Shown: positions 42,725-54,399 of the stretch, in pieces
How the letters are laid out: each line of letters starts with the position of its first letter
Position numbering within the stretch: position 1 is the first letter of the stretch
Origin: Gnetum montanum
Taxonomy: Eukaryota > Streptophyta > Gnetopsida > Gnetales > Gnetaceae
Reading direction: 5' to 3'
DNA length: 60,275 bases
NCBI GenBank assembly: GCA_015680685.1
Contig: MNCI01038007.1
Coordinates: 154,494-214,768 of the forward strand
The notes under the pieces: model-generated
What the model saw: the letters and a program-made list of their open reading frames with translations, nothing else
Databases searched by the model: none
Told to the model about the DNA's origin: nothing
Made by a program: the position numbers and the translations under genes

Positions 42725-43860
42725 TTAAGCATAGTATGGCTTCAAGCACAAATGATTGACGAGATTTAGGAATGTTTTGCCATCTATGTTAGCCAGCTTG
42801 AATGCCCCATTCTCATAGGCTTTTGTGACTACATAGGGGCCTTCCCAGTTGGCAAATAATTTGTTCACGGGCTCACGAATGACCTTGAGGACTAAGTCCC
42901 CCTTTTTGATTGGTTGTTGGTGTATATTGCAGTGATGTTTCTGCCGTTGCTTGTCTTGGTACCATTCGTTGGGGTTAAGTGTTTTGGTGCGGTCCTCCTC
43001 TATGGAGTCAAGATCAATGATCCTTGACTCATTATTTTGAGCTTCGTTCATGACATTTGAAAGAATCATTCGTAGCGATGGAACCTACAATTCAAGAGGC
43101 AACACTGCTTTAGATCCATATACAAGACTATATGGAGTCCTACCTATAGCTATTCTGCATATCATGAAATATGCCTAGAACACGTAGAGGATTTGCTCAT
43201 GACATTGCCTGTTGCTGCTGCTAAGCATCCTTTTCAAAAGGTTGATGATGACTTTGTTGGTTGCCTTTGCTTGACCGTTTGCCTGGGGATAGTATGAAGA
43301 TGAGAAAGAATGTTTGATACCAAGATTTTCAAAAAAAGCCTTGGTTTCTGCCCTACTGAATTGTGCCCTATTGTCAATAACAATAGTCATGGGAAGGCCA
43401 AATCGTGTCACTATGTTGTCCAAAATGAAATTGCAAACCTATTGGAACGTGGTATTTCTAAGGGGAATAACTTCTACCCATTTTGTAGAGTATTTAGTTG
43501 TGGTAATAATGAAACTATGGCCTGCTGAAGACTTCGGTGTAATGGGTCCTATGATATCTAGTCCCCAATGTTGGAAAGGCCATGTGATCTATGTGGTATG
43601 TAATTTGGTATGCGATACATGTATAAGGTTCCCATGGCATTGACATACATCATATGCCCTTACTTTAGCAATGCAATCATGTTTCATGCAAGGCCAGTAG
43701 TAGCAATGTGCCCTCCACATAATCCCTCATGGACTTGATCAAAAAGTTTTTTTCTTTACCCCAACTAACACAAGCTAGCAATATCCCATCATAGGAGCAT
43801 CCGCATAGGGTGTTGTCTCCTATGAGGACATATTTCTGGGCTCGCTTAGTGCTAACATGG
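42725..43860 (-). pseudogene. E3 integrase
   Basis: Minus-strand blocks: a damaged zinc finger (about 43,760-43,640), HMAFPTLGT-like core entry, FGLPMTIVIDNRAQFS (second Asp), FFENLGIKHSFSSSYYPQ, ANGQAKATNKVIINLLKRML (Glu region altered to Ala-Lys), and the C-terminal part NEWYQDKQRQKHHCNIHQQP, GDLVLKVIREPVNKLFANWE, GPYVVTKAYENGAFKLANID, ending LKPYYA and a stop at 42,725. The C-terminal 114 codons are open. The catalytic Glu in NGQ(V)E appears lost. Confidence 0.83.
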
Positions 43861-44270
43861 GTAATGAATCTTCTATAGTGTTTTCACTATGGGGCACATG
43901 TTGGACATCTAAGGTTACAAACTACTTTAGCAAGTACTTGGCCAAATCACAGTAAGGCTATAGATGTTGTGCTTTGTAAGCATATACCTCTGTTACTTGG
44001 TTAACAACTAGTTGCGAGTCACCTCAAATTGCTAACCTTTGGATCCCCAATTCCCAGGCTACTAGGATGCCCCTAAGGAGACCCTTGTTTTCCACCACAT
44101 TGTTTGTGTAAAGGAATGTGAAGTAATATGTGAAATGTTGGATCTCCCCAAAGGGGAATGTGAGAACAGCGGCAACATTACTACTTTATGTAGTTGAAGG
44201 GTTGCCAAAGTAGAGAATGGCTCTGAAGCTTTTTGGTACTAGGTTTATGCTACTAACATGTTCATCTATG
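43861..44270 (-). pseudogene. E3 second RNase H (archaeal-type)
   Basis: The minus strand gives AILYFGNPSTT, the FPFGEIQHF block, NNVVENKGLLRGILVAWELG (Glu region), GDSQLVVNQVTEVYAYKAQH (Asp region) and CDLAKYLLK. The first Asp is not clearly present. Homologous to 9,990-9,463 in E1. It has several stops. Confidence 0.75.
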
Positions 44271-45970
44271 AACTCAGGTTCTATCACTACCTGGTCATTG
44301 GTAGATGAGGCTGTAAGTTGCGCAGCTATTGCTTAACCTTTTATAGATGGTTGTGCTACATAGTGTAGGTCAAATTCCGCAATTATGGCCTTCCACCGGC
44401 CTATCCTACTACTTTTGTATATGTTGGTTGTGATAGCCCAATGTATGTTATTCTTGAAAATAATGTTTACTTGGCTATGAAACAAGTAATGCCTCCATTT
44501 GTTAAGTGCAAATACTAAAGCAAGATAATTTTTCTCTACTTCATTGTATTTGGCTTCATAGGCTATCAAGGCATGACTTAGGTAATAGACATGGATTTCG
44601 GAACCATCATTCCTCTTTTGGCAAAGCAAGGTAGTGATGGATGTGTCTAAGGTGACAAGGTAAATGTAAAAGGGCTTGTCTCTCTATGGAGGGTAAATAG
44701 TGGGAAGATGGACAAGCTCTTTCTTTAAGCTATCAAAAGCTTTTTTACATTGGTTTGTCCATTCAAAGTTGACACCCTTTTTAAGCAAGTGTTTCATTGG
44801 TTGCAACTTGTCGATTAACATTACAATAAATCTTCTTATGAATTGTACCCTTCCCTGTAGCTTGTGCAACTCCTTAAGGTTTGTAGGTGGTGCTAAGTTA
44901 ACGATAACTTTAACTTTATCAGGGTCTACATGTATCCCCATTTCTAACACCACAAAACCCAACATGCATCCGATTTTGACTCCGAAAACACATTTTCTGG
45001 GGTTGAGGTAATTCATACCTACAACATTGTTGAAGGACCAAGTTTAAGTCATTCACATGGTCAGTAACCTTTTCAGAATTAACAACTATATTATCCACGT
45101 AATCATTTAGCTTTTCCAAAAGGTAATCACTAAAGATGTAGGTCATCACCAACTGGTATGTTTCTCCTACACTCTTTAGCCCAAAGGGCATCATTTTGTA
45201 GTAGAAGGTTCTGTAAGGGGTCATGAAAGTAGTTTCTAGCTAATGTTCCAGGTTTATGTGGATTTGGTTCTAGCCTAAGAACCCATCCATAAAGGACAGT
45301 AAAGCATGACCAGCCATAGTATCAATGTGTTGGTCAATGCTAAGCAATGGGAAGTCATCCTTAATTGTTGCCTTATTTAGATCTTATAAGTCTATACAAA
45401 TTTGTATACCCCTATTTTTCTTAGAAATGATAAGGATGTTTGACACTCATTCAAAATAATCAATTGCCTGAATGAACCCAGCTTGATAAAGTTTAGTGAT
45501 TTTGCTATGTATAGCTAATGCAATCTCTGGTTTGATCTTGTAGGTTTTTTGTTTTACCGACGTGACATGTGGATCTAGTACAATGTTGTGTTCTATGATG
45601 CGTGGGTCTAAGCCTATCATATCTTCATATGACCACACAAACACTTTGGCATTATCATTGAGAACTCTAGAGATGATTTGTTTAACCTGTGACTCTAGTA
45701 ATGAGATAACTTTTAATGTTCTTGCCTTTCCTTTGGATGTAGTCATGGGGATCTTGATAAGGAGGTCCTCAGTTACATCCATGGCTTCTAAATCTAAGAC
45801 CTAAACTAGGTGTTTGGGCTAGTCCAAGGGTATTTCTAAAGACGCTATGTAGGTGTCACAAGAGGATGGTTCAAAGTCTACCAACTCTTCATTTAAGCAC
45901 ATTATAAACCTGTCATGGGGCCCTGCCAGAATTAAGGGTGAATGGAGATCATCATAGGTAGCTATTTTTC
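44271..45970 (-). pseudogene. E3 reverse transcriptase and first RNase H
   Basis: Linker KVFVWSYEDMIGLDPRIIEH, then KITKLYQAGFIQAIDYFE (45,500-45,447), a frame break, YKMMPFGLKSVGETYQLVMT, and a catalytic box YVDN (the E1 copy has YVDD), so the second Asp is lost. Then NPRKCVFGVKIGCMLGFVVL, PTNLKELHKLQGRVQFIRRF, KKGVNFEWTNQCKKAFDSLK. RNase H: YYLSHALIAYEAKYNEVEKN, LALVFALNKWRHYLF, NIHWAITTNIYKSSRIGRWK. Longest open runs are 44,333-44,629 and 44,684-45,016. Confidence 0.87.
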
Positions 45971-46074
45971 CAGACTTGCAATAATGGGAAAACAAAAAAA
46001 GTCAAGTGATACCTGTTTAACATAGAAACATATAATGAATATACGCAAAGAAATGATGCAACATTAAAGAATTT

Positions 46075-46215
46075 CTAGTTTAAGATCTTAGTGGATCACA
46101 ACTATGAAAACTTTCATGCTGAAAATTTCCAGTTTAAGGTCATAGTGAACCGTCACCAAGTTTAAAATGTAAAGAAAATGCTTAAACAACCAATTTAAGG
46201 TTGTAGCGGACCATA
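46075..46215 (-). repeat. Boundary-repeat copies upstream of E3 RT module
   Basis: Three units are seen: CTAGTTTAAGATCTTAGTGG (46,075), CCAGTTTAAGGTCATAGTGA (about 46,130) and CCAATTTAAGGTTGTAGCGG (about 46,189). Spacing is about 55-60 bases, wider than in the 3' array. Confidence 0.7.
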
Positions 46216-46449
46216 ACTGAGCCACTTTCTAAAAAAGTGAAGTGAAAATTTTAGTGCATTTAGGTGCTACTCTACAGCTACATGCTATGTTGCAGTAGAT
46301 CCATGCTACACTACAAGGGATAGGGGTGTCACATACTATGCTATAGTACACAGGGGTGCTTCATGTCATGCATGGGGCATGAGACGTCCCACATTATGTG
46401 TGGTACATGAAACACCCTGGAAAGTGATAGGTGCTTTAACTACATAGGC

Positions 46450-46457
46450 TATAAATA
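46450..46457 (+). promoter_or_regulatory. Candidate TATA box of E3 aORF
   Basis: TATAAATAGGGG on the plus strand lies 126 bases upstream of an ATG (46,576) that opens a short exon with a consensus donor. It points in the aORF direction, away from the RT module. Confidence 0.5.
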
Positions 46458-46575
46458 GGGGATTACCCCATGGTAATCTTGTTACTTTCACTGTCAAAGC
46501 TAACACCCATAGCATAGCGTGGTTGAGTAGAGAGACAACATAGTAGTCAATACACCAAATTTTGTTAGCAAGACA

Positions 46576-46693
46576 ATGGCATGTAGGAGTGAATGTAGGC
46601 ATCAGGGTCTTGCTAACATAGATGAAGGGGAGCACACCTACGACATCTTCCTAGGGCATGCATTAAGGAGTGGCAGGAGGCCCCATCCACTTG
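46576..46693 (+). pseudogene. Candidate first exon of E3 aORF
   Basis: The ATG opens MACRSECRHQGLANIDEGEH and then TYDIFLGHALRSGRRPHPL, 39 codons, up to a TTG/GTAAGT donor at 46,694. The TATA box upstream and the perfect donor suggest a genuine first exon. Homology to another copy could not be checked, because E1 has a gap near the matching place and E4, E6 and E7 lack this end. Confidence 0.45.
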
Positions 46694-46699
46694 GTAAGT

Positions 46700-47590
46700 C
46701 ACTACACTACCCTTGCCTACATTATGCAATTTATCAAATGGGACTATTAATACAGTCACTATGTCTTGGTTGCTATGGTCATTACTATTGCTACACTATG
46801 ACTGGTTTTATTGCCTTGGCTACAGCTTTAGCCGCTACACTATGGCTGTCACTAGTTTGGTTGTAGTGGCTAAGGCAATTCCTATGCTACGGTTGGCACA
46901 TGGTGCTTCCCTGACCACCATTGTTGGGAATGGGTGGTGCACCATTGTGAGGGCTTGGGAGGTTCTAGGTGGTGTAGCACACATTCAGCATAGCATAGCA
47001 TCCATGGAAGGAATTCTAGTTTGTAAAGTTTTTTAGGTAGTGTAGCACATGTCTAGCGTAGCATAGCACGTGTAAGGAGAGTTTTCTTATTTGTATTTTA
47101 TTCTGCTACATTTCATGTAGTGAGACAGGGTTGGGACAATGGGAATGTTGTATGTTCCTTTTTTTCCTATGTCATTTTTATCATCGTGACTAATGGGTTG
47201 TGTTACATTTTTGGTGCCTATCATGCTATGCTGTCATAACTGCTATGCTGGCAGACCCACTATGCTTGTTGTAGTGTTGTGCCTATTATGCTTGTTACAT
47301 GTCAATCTTGTTATGTTGCTACACTATGTGGGGTATGGTCATCATGTTATGCTATGTGTAATGTAGCCACTACATTGTGCAAGGCGTACCTGTTATGCTA
47401 CGCTATGTGTAGCATAGCCACTATGCTACGCAAGATGTACTCATTATGCTATGTTGTGCATAATGTAGTTGCTATGCTACGCTATGTGTAATGTAGCTAC
47501 TATGCTATGTAGAGTGTATCCATTATGCTGTGTCACATACTACGCTACTACACTGCACGTGACACAGCTGCTATGCCATATAGGATGAGC
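46700..47590. repeat. Internal word-repeat region of E3 matching its U3
   Basis: Dense TATGCTACGCTATGTGTAGC, ATAGCCACTATGCTACGC and GTAGCTACTATGCTATG words, strongest at 47,330-47,530. The same word family fills the E3 3' LTR U3 (40,740-41,640). If 46,694 is a real donor, the region lies in intron 1 of aORF. Short ORFs here are by-products of the repeat. Confidence 0.7.
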
Positions 47591-47877
47591 TGTGAAAATG
47601 GAACCAATACATGGCAAAAAATTAGATATGTATCATCGTACTAGGGACATACTATTTCATACTTAGGAAAAATTTGTACACTAGGGGTTACACTATACTA
47701 TTCAGTAACCATCACTTGAACACTATACTAATGCTTTGTGCTATATCATGCAGGGTCATGTTGCAACCCATCCTGATCATGCTTAAGCTAGTAGGAGTTT
47801 TGTGCTGCCTAAGTGCCCCTATGGCCAATGTTCCCCCTCCTCATGCATGAGTAAGAGACTAGGTGGTCTAGTTTTAG

Positions 47878-48660
47878 GAAACTACACAGAAGTTCCTAGA
47901 GTTCCTCCTCCACCACTTCAATGTGATAGTGTGGTCACACTTGTCAGCCAAGATAGTTGCTATTCTTGTTGAAACGTTCTTGGCTAGGGCAAACCAAGGC
48001 ATTTTGATGTTTATGGCTAATGCATCCATTGAAGGTGAAGGCGAAAAGGGCTCAAATCGATGCATGAGAGGTCTAAGATATTTGTGTTGGATTTGGGCTA
48101 TGCCTGAATTTAAATGCTATCATAAATACAACACATTATTCATTGCTCATCACATGGGCACCTTCTTCTAGAATCCACTTGGGACCATGTATTGTGCTAG
48201 TGGGTGAGTCCTATGAAGATGTTTTATACATGTCGTATCATTTTTCTTGCATAGTTAAAATGCTAATTGTATTCTGTATGCTACCAAGTTTGTAATTGAC
48301 AAGGATGGTCTTCACAATCACAAGGGGACATTAGCATTGGCACAAACGGCCTTACAAGAGTTCTCTTCTGCTGGGAACATGTGCACCAGTNTGAATGGAT
48401 TTCCTACTGAGTGCTTACCATGAAGGATGTTCTAGTGGAAATCTCACCATTTCTCATGCCATTCACACTCGGTGTGGTAGATTATGAATTTGTTTTCATG
48501 TGTTCAAGTGATTGATTTTGCTTTTGCCTTTTGTTAATTCTATTGTTGACTATTGTAGTAGTGGTTGAATCCCAAGTGGATACGGTAGTCACCTCCAGAC
48601 ATGATGAAACTAACCTCTTCTTCAAATACAAGAAGGTGGATGAGACACAGCGTTGGCTAT
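47878..48660 (+). pseudogene. E3 aORF, internal exons, cut by E4
   Basis: Exon about 48,289-48,471 reads FVIDKDGLHNHKGTLALAQT, ALQEF, and after a one-base shift DVLVEISPFLMPFTLG before a donor-like GTGTGG. It aligns with E1 GLHEDDSGFGLACIALEAF and FPEIVDPAVSVPTPFANG. The next exon from 48,559 (after TATTGTAG) reads SQVDTVVTSRHDETNLFFKY, KKVDETQRWLLK, aligning with E1 EVTVISRRTKATLFMKFGET. It is broken at 48,660 by the E4 LTR. An earlier exon may begin at 47,878 (after GTTTTAG), but its frame is unclear. One N lies at 48,391. Confidence 0.65.
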
Positions 48661-50231
48661 TGAAACACCGTGGAAATTGTGAATCGGCCTCAGGTGAAGA
48701 TTCACGATTCAGGCAAAGGTTCGTGATAGAATTCCAGAAGGTAGAACAAGGCAAAGTAAGGTGAAATGACACCCGGCATCAAGTCTCCAAGTTCCTTACA
48801 GATTTCAATTTTGCTATGTTTTCTGTCTTTACACTACATTACGCAACATAACGTAATGACACTTAGCGTAATTCTGCTTAACGTAGTCTGGCATCAGAAG
48901 GTGATTTACTTTAGCAGATTTGGTGAAGCTTAAGGCCTAAGCAGTGTAATATGTGACTTCTCGCATATCCTGCTAAGTCTTTTGTCCAGGGTTGGATTTA
49001 CGCTCTGTTACGCAAGACAGCGTAATGAGCTTCAAAAAGGTTAAAGGGAAAGTCCAAAGGAAGCGCAACAGATCGACTCCTTTCTTTTTGCAGATTGATC
49101 GCCTTACACTCGTTACGCTATGCAGCGTATGTCAACGTAATTTATTATCGAGTTGATCATTTTTACGCTTCACTATGCTTCGCTGCGTAAATGAGCATAA
49201 AACCGCTTGACTCACTATTTTCATGCTTTGTTATGCTTTGCCACGCGATGTAGCATAAACAAGTGTAATACAGCATAAAGCTAGTTATGCACTTGCTATC
49301 CATATGCACAATACGCTGATAAGCGTATTGTGCGTAATCATGAAGCAGCTTCAGTAAAAGTGTTGATAGCGTACATTGCAATGTGACGTGACATAGCCAG
49401 TTCGTCAAGTCAACGGTATCTGGAAAGTTCAAAACACATGTCATCAAAGTTGTGCCTTTTTTGCATGTTATAAATACCTCAGTTGGCGAAGAAAGGAGAG
49501 GAATTTTGAAAAGGGGGCAGCAGTTAGCATCTTCAACTTTTGGCAGTTATCATCTTTGAGCAGAAACAAGCGACATTTTTCGAGCATTGGCAGCAGGAGG
49601 GATCATACCTTTTGGCGAAAGTACAGTTCTCCCAACGGTGATCCTTGGCAATTTTGAGCAGAGACTACCCAAAGCGAAGAAGATAGATCAGAGATCGAGA
49701 GATCATCTACTGCGGTGGGCAAGATCTATTAATCAGACACAATTGGTTGATAGACATCTGAGCTTGACCTTCCTTGCACTCCGTCTTTGGCTTACAAGGT
49801 AGGCCGAGCTCCATTCTGCACTCCTTGTTAAATAGTTTTCTTATTATTTTATGTTTGTTCCGCACAAGATAATCAGAGTCTTCCAATTGTAACTTTGTAT
49901 ACAAAATACTCATTTTTTCGGGTCAGTACAAATCTTGAAATCACGCATTTCTCTTAAATCTGATTCCCCTTGTCGTATTAATGTTATCATTATTGAAATT
50001 TATCTACATCGTTTTCCTCTATTTTTGTGATTTATTGAATCAAATCGTTCCACGAAACACCTATAATCTTCGTCAATTTACTGATTTAGTAAGTCCCTGT
50101 CCAATCGACAAGACCGTTTAGGGCACTGCAGATTCGTTTTCTCCAGCACAGCCCTCGGACGGATCCGTGGTCAAGATTGTGTACACGGATTTTGTTTGGT
50201 ATTCCAGCTACCGACATTTTCCGTCGTTACA
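48661..50231 (+). repeat. E4 5' LTR
   Basis: Begins TGAAACACCGTGG and ends CCGTCGTTACA, the reverse complement of the ends seen in the minus-strand elements. U3 (48,820-49,340) carries TTACGCTATGCAGCGTATG, AGCGTAATG and CACTATGCTTCGCTGCG words. A TATAAATA on the plus strand at 49,469-49,476 is followed by R/U5. Confidence 0.83.
49469..49476 (+). promoter_or_regulatory. LTR TATA box (E4)
   Basis: TATAAATACC after the word-repeat U3; same context as in the other Tat LTRs. Transcription should start about 30 bases downstream, near 49,500. Confidence 0.75.
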
Positions 50232-50237
50232 ATTTTC

Positions 50238-50256
50238 TGGCACTAGAAGGAGGGAC
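50238..50256 (+). other. E4 primer-binding site
   Basis: TGGCACTAGAAGGAGGGAC begins six bases after the LTR end; compare E1 (TAGCGCTAGAAGGAGGGCC on the minus strand). Confidence 0.68.
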
Positions 50257-50483
50257 TAGGCTCCAATTCATATTTCTACGGGTAGCCCTATTAGCGATCT
50301 ATACCCACATCTCCAAAAACATGAACGTAATACCTCTAGGGAAGTTTACAAAATATTGTGTGGTGTAGATCGGTCACAGTAACGATTACTTTGGAATCCT
50401 ACAGGGTAGAAAGCCTAATCATGATCGTCTTTGTCCATCGCCTTTTAGATCCAGTCATTTGTCGCTATTAACCTACTTGATCA

Positions 50484-53095
50484 ATGGATTCTGCATACAC
50501 AACCATAGCCGCCATGATTACCACTGACTCGGGTGCCACATCGGTGAACCCCATCCCTGTCACTGGACTAGCTTCTAGTGTTATAGGACCTCAGGGACTG
50601 TCGCGTCGGTCATTAAGACTGCAGGGAAAAGACCCTGTATTTACCGTCGTGACCCCTGAAGAATATAAGCTCATCTGCGTCAAGATCCAGGCAAAGCTTG
50701 CCCTTAGCCGAGCTGAAATTGAGGTGAAACGAAATTTCGAGATGATCCACCGAGGGGGTCAAGATTTTACCCCTACCACCTACGACATCATTCCCCTGAT
50801 GGAACATTACCATGAAATCATAACATAGTTGGTCATGGCTAGGAGCTAGGCTACACGGGCTATGCTGGAACCCCAGAACGGGGAGGAAGAAGATGATGAA
50901 TTTGAAGCTCAGTCTGAACATTCATATCATACTCTTAGTTCCTATACCTACATAAATCCCTTATTCCATCTCAACGGAGAAGCCGCCCACCTTAATCCTA
51001 CCATGACCACACAAACCCACATTCCTATCATCCCGCAAGCCACCACACAGCCATCTGGGCTACAAGTGAAAATACCCCAAAATAACATGGGGGCGGTCTT
51101 GTCACCACGCGTAATCAACATTCCATCGGTGGTCCCAGCATCCACTGTGCCCCATTTCATCCCTCAGATCCAACCTCATGCCGTATCTACAACTCGCCCG
51201 GTGCAGAATTTATCGCTGCTGCCCCCTCTAACCTAATAGATCACCGCCATCGTTCAGCCACAGACATCCGTCCAAAAGCCCATCATGAGTCAGTGGATCA
51301 TCCCCATGGCACAACATAACCAGTCTACAGTATATGGCGTGCAACCTTCAGCTGCACCCGCAACGCACATTCCTCAAATGGTTTCACAGTATCTTTATCC
51401 CTATCCCTCGAAACCTGTGGTGGCTAATCTCTCTTCTCAAACTGGTGGGTGGTGATCCTCACAGGCACCTCTGTCTGCAGGGATCCCCACTGCACCATCT
51501 GCCGGCCAAACCATTCCTTCATTTTCATTGTTTGGCACCGCTCTCCCAGTTCAACCCCCTATTCCTCCTGCGCAAACATCTTCATCAATAGGCTTAGATT
51601 AAGCCTTCTTACTCATTCAGACCCTCACTGAGGAGGTTAGACGCCTTAAGGCCGCTGGCTCAGACACTATACAGATCATGGACTTCTATCAAGATGATCC
51701 TATTAGTCCAGCGGTTCCCATGCTGTCATTGCCCTCAAGGATGTACTTACCTCATTTCACCAAATATAATGGGGAGGGAGATCCCAACGCTCACTTGGTT
51801 ACCTTCAAATCCGAATCTTTGTTGTTACAGTAGTGGGCTCACACAATCATCCGTGTCTTTGCTATGTCTCTGACAGGGAAATCTTTAGATTGGTATCGAG
51901 CCCTCCCTCGCTCTTCCATCTCAACCTTGGAAGAGCTCTTGACACAGTTTGTGGCTCGCTTTAAATACAACCTAAAGTTGGAAGACACGTTAGATCAACT
52001 CATGGGAGTGAAACAAGACCGCTCGAGCCAGTCCAAAAGTTTATACAGTGGTGGAGTGCTACTTTGAATGAAATCCATGAGCCAATCGCAGATTCCCATT
52101 TGCTGGCCATATTCAAAGGAGCAGTTAATGATTTTATCAAATCTAAGCTATATTATCTTTCCCCCAGCTCCTTACATCAGGCTTTTGCCCAAACCAAAAG
52201 CATCCAAGATGCTGCGGAGGCTAGCAAGGACCCGACGTATGTCACCTACAAAAATGCTAACAACAAAGGTAAGGATAAAGGTAAAACAACAACAATGACG
52301 ATAGCTGCGCTGGCTAAAGGCGCTAAGAATAAAAACAAGAAGGCACCTACGGCATCACCCGAGACCATGGCTAGTGCGAGTAGCACCAGCCAAGACACAT
52401 CTGCCACTGAAAATCCCCCCCAACCAAAACCAAACTTTGAGCATAAAGATCGCTCAAAGCATGCAGCCCTGCCTGTAAAACACTTGGAACTATTAAAAAA
52501 ATTGTTAGGGGTAGGATACATTCAGACTAAGAAAGTATCCGAAGAAGCTCTGAAGCGTCACAGGCATCATTGTGAACTGTTAAAGAATCCTTCTTTAGCC
52601 CTACCCAATGAGCCACTAGTTCCGAGGTCTTTCAGGCTGGACCATTTTTGTGACTACCATCAGTTGTGTGGTCACAATATAGATTACTACTGGGCATTGA
52701 AAGACGATATTCAACACATGATTGACGATGGTTCACTCAAATTAGACGGCAGTAGTCCAACAAATCCGAAAAATCAAGCGTTGCATGTGTACAAGGATCC
52801 GTTGAATGCAAACAATGCACCCTACACAATCAACGTGGTGAGTACAGACAGTGAAGGGAAGGTACCGCCAAAACAACCTTTTATTCTATGCATGCCTGCC
52901 AGTTCACCAAGGGGGACAAGCTTTTCATCGGCAGCTAGTGGTGTCTCAAGGTGCCTTTCATTCTTAGGATGCCAAAATCACCAGCTTCCCCATTTACATA
53001 GGGGCAAGGTTCTAACACAAATCACCAACCATCACCTAATAAACAAAAGGAAGGGGATGCACCTAGTAATGCTGCAAAGAATCACCTTACACTAG
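50484..53095 (+). pseudogene. E4 gag
   Basis: The start at 50,484 (MDSAYTTIAAM) is the first ATG after the leader and matches the E1 start. One frame runs on through TAG codons (50,826 and shortly after, at places where Gln fits) into MLEPQNGEEEDDEFEAQSEH. Further blocks: FTKYNGEGDPNAHLVTFKSE, MSLTGKSLDWYRALPRSS (51,864), FKYNLKLEDTLDQL; a frameshift near 52,015; then 343 open codons from 52,064 with FIKSKLYYLSPSSLHQAF, a Lys-rich stretch, and HFCDYHQLCGHNIDYYWALK (52,640-52,700). The last is the zinc-binding motif, with its final Cys apparently replaced by Tyr. The product is the particle protein of the element. Confidence 0.87.
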
Positions 53096-54190
53096 GCTTC
53101 GCTAGGCCCAGGTCCTTGGCCTCTGTCCCTGTGTCTGTGCCTTTTGGGCAAGACAAAGGTATAGAAACACAACCACCTCCCCTCGGGAAAAGAAAGAGCA
53201 ACTCCCCGACTGATGCCGTTCTGCCCAAGGAGATCCGTCTCTTAGGGCAAATGGAAGAAGACAAAGGGGACAAACAAGCCAGTAAAGAACGGGATCTCCT
53301 CGATGTGTTTACGTACGTCAAACAGGCTCTGAAACAAAAAAATACAACGCTGAGCCTCTATGACCTGATCATGATGTCTCAAAAACACCATGAGGCCATG
53401 GTCTACATGCTGACATCCATACCTGTGGAGGAAAGCTTACCAGTGGAGGAGGAAGCGACACACGTTGTCATGTTTCCCTCCGACGCTGAGTGACCTAAAC
53501 CTACCTCGTTGGCCTTTCATGACAAATCCATCAAAGATGATCCTGAGAAAGGTCAAGTGAGAACTAAACCCATGTTTATCACCATTAGGGTCAGTCAATA
53601 TCGAATCTGGAGGGTGCATGTGGACGATGGCACAGCTAAAATGTCATTCCTTATCCCATTGTGGATAGGTTGGATCTGGTCAACCAGATTAGTTCCACAA
53701 CGACAACATGCGTAAAATTGTTCAACAGAGCATGGGTTCAGGTCAAGGGGATGGTGTGCATCAAATTTGTGGTAGGGGATCAATTCCCAATAGATGCCAT
53801 ATTCCTTGTCGTCAAGGAGATGCTCCGGTTCAACTTAATTCTAGGGAGGTCCTGGCTAGCCCAACTGAGGGTGGTTTCATCACCAATCCATTAGGAAATA
53901 CACCTACCCTACGCAAGGGGAGAGGTTGTAATACGCGGTGACAAAATCACCCCCAGGACTGTCAACAATATCGAAGAGGAACGGGGTTCGAAGATAGAAA
54001 CATCGGATGATCAGACCCATCCCCGAATCCATGAATAAACTGAAACGAATGATGACAGTCTATCCTGGGCCAACCTGCCATTTTAGGATGGTGGTGTGGA
54101 AGAGTCAAGCCCCAAATCTCCCTGCCTTTACACATCACTAAATGTAAAGGCCATCAAGAAACAATTACGAATTAGTGATTAATCTGAATG
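53096..54190 (+). pseudogene. E4 gag-pol linker and aspartic protease
   Basis: In a different frame from the end of gag: KRKSNSPTDAVLPKEI, then KQKNTTLSLYDLIMMSQKHH and SIPVEESLPVEEEATHVV, a TGA at 53,491, KPMFITIRVSQYRIWRVHVD and DGTAKMSFLIPL (active site VDDG). A frameshift near 53,660 follows, then RAWVQVKGMVCIKFVVGDQF, RFNLILGRSWLAQLR, YARGEVVIRGDKITPRTVNN and a long acidic tail to about 54,190. The domain order equals E1 and E7. It ends facing the aORF 3' end, with no RT after it. Confidence 0.83.
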
Positions 54191-54399
54191 GCATTTATGC
54201 GCATCTTCACGTCTTTACTAATTTTTCCTTTTATGCTTAGAAGTTTCCATTGTCAATCCTCTTTAATACATACATACATATTTACACTTGCTATTCATTA
54301 CGTTATTCACATTCCTTTATATACACTATTTATTCTTTTTCATCATTTTAGCGCAATTACGCAGAAATGTACATTGTTATCAATTATGCTTCCAAAATT
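54191..54399. other. E4 spacer after protease
   Basis: AT-rich, no coding support beyond two short ORFs. It leads into the boundary-repeat array. Confidence 0.4.

Larger units (their letters stand above)
39673..48660 (-). mobile_element. E3: Tat-lineage element, 3' part, interrupted by E4
   Basis: From left to right on the plus strand: 3' LTR (about 39,673-42,027), polypurine tract, boundary-repeat array, integrase, second RNase H, RNase H and RT (45,970-42,725), more boundary repeats, the internal region with a TATA box and the start of aORF (plus strand), cut at 48,660 by E4. The rest of aORF, gag-protease and the 5' LTR must lie beyond E4 and E5, outside the window. Confidence 0.85.

Noticed and set aside
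46430-46460. TGAAACACC just before the 46,450 TATA box as the start of another plus-strand LTR
   Set aside because: Only the first nine bases match. The distance to TATA is about 50 bases instead of several hundred, and no R/U5 block follows.
47279-47491. Cys/Tyr-rich ORFs in the E3 internal repeat as small secreted peptides
   Set aside because: The residues follow from repeated TGCTATG and TGTAGC words; no start context or conservation.
48531-48764. Plus-strand ORF 48,531-48,764 as a small host gene
   Set aside because: Its first half aligns with an aORF exon of E3 and its second half is the beginning of the E4 LTR; it is a junction artefact.
49707-49913. Short ORFs in the E4 R/U5 region as genes
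   Set aside because: They lie inside the LTR and have no homologue in the other LTRs.
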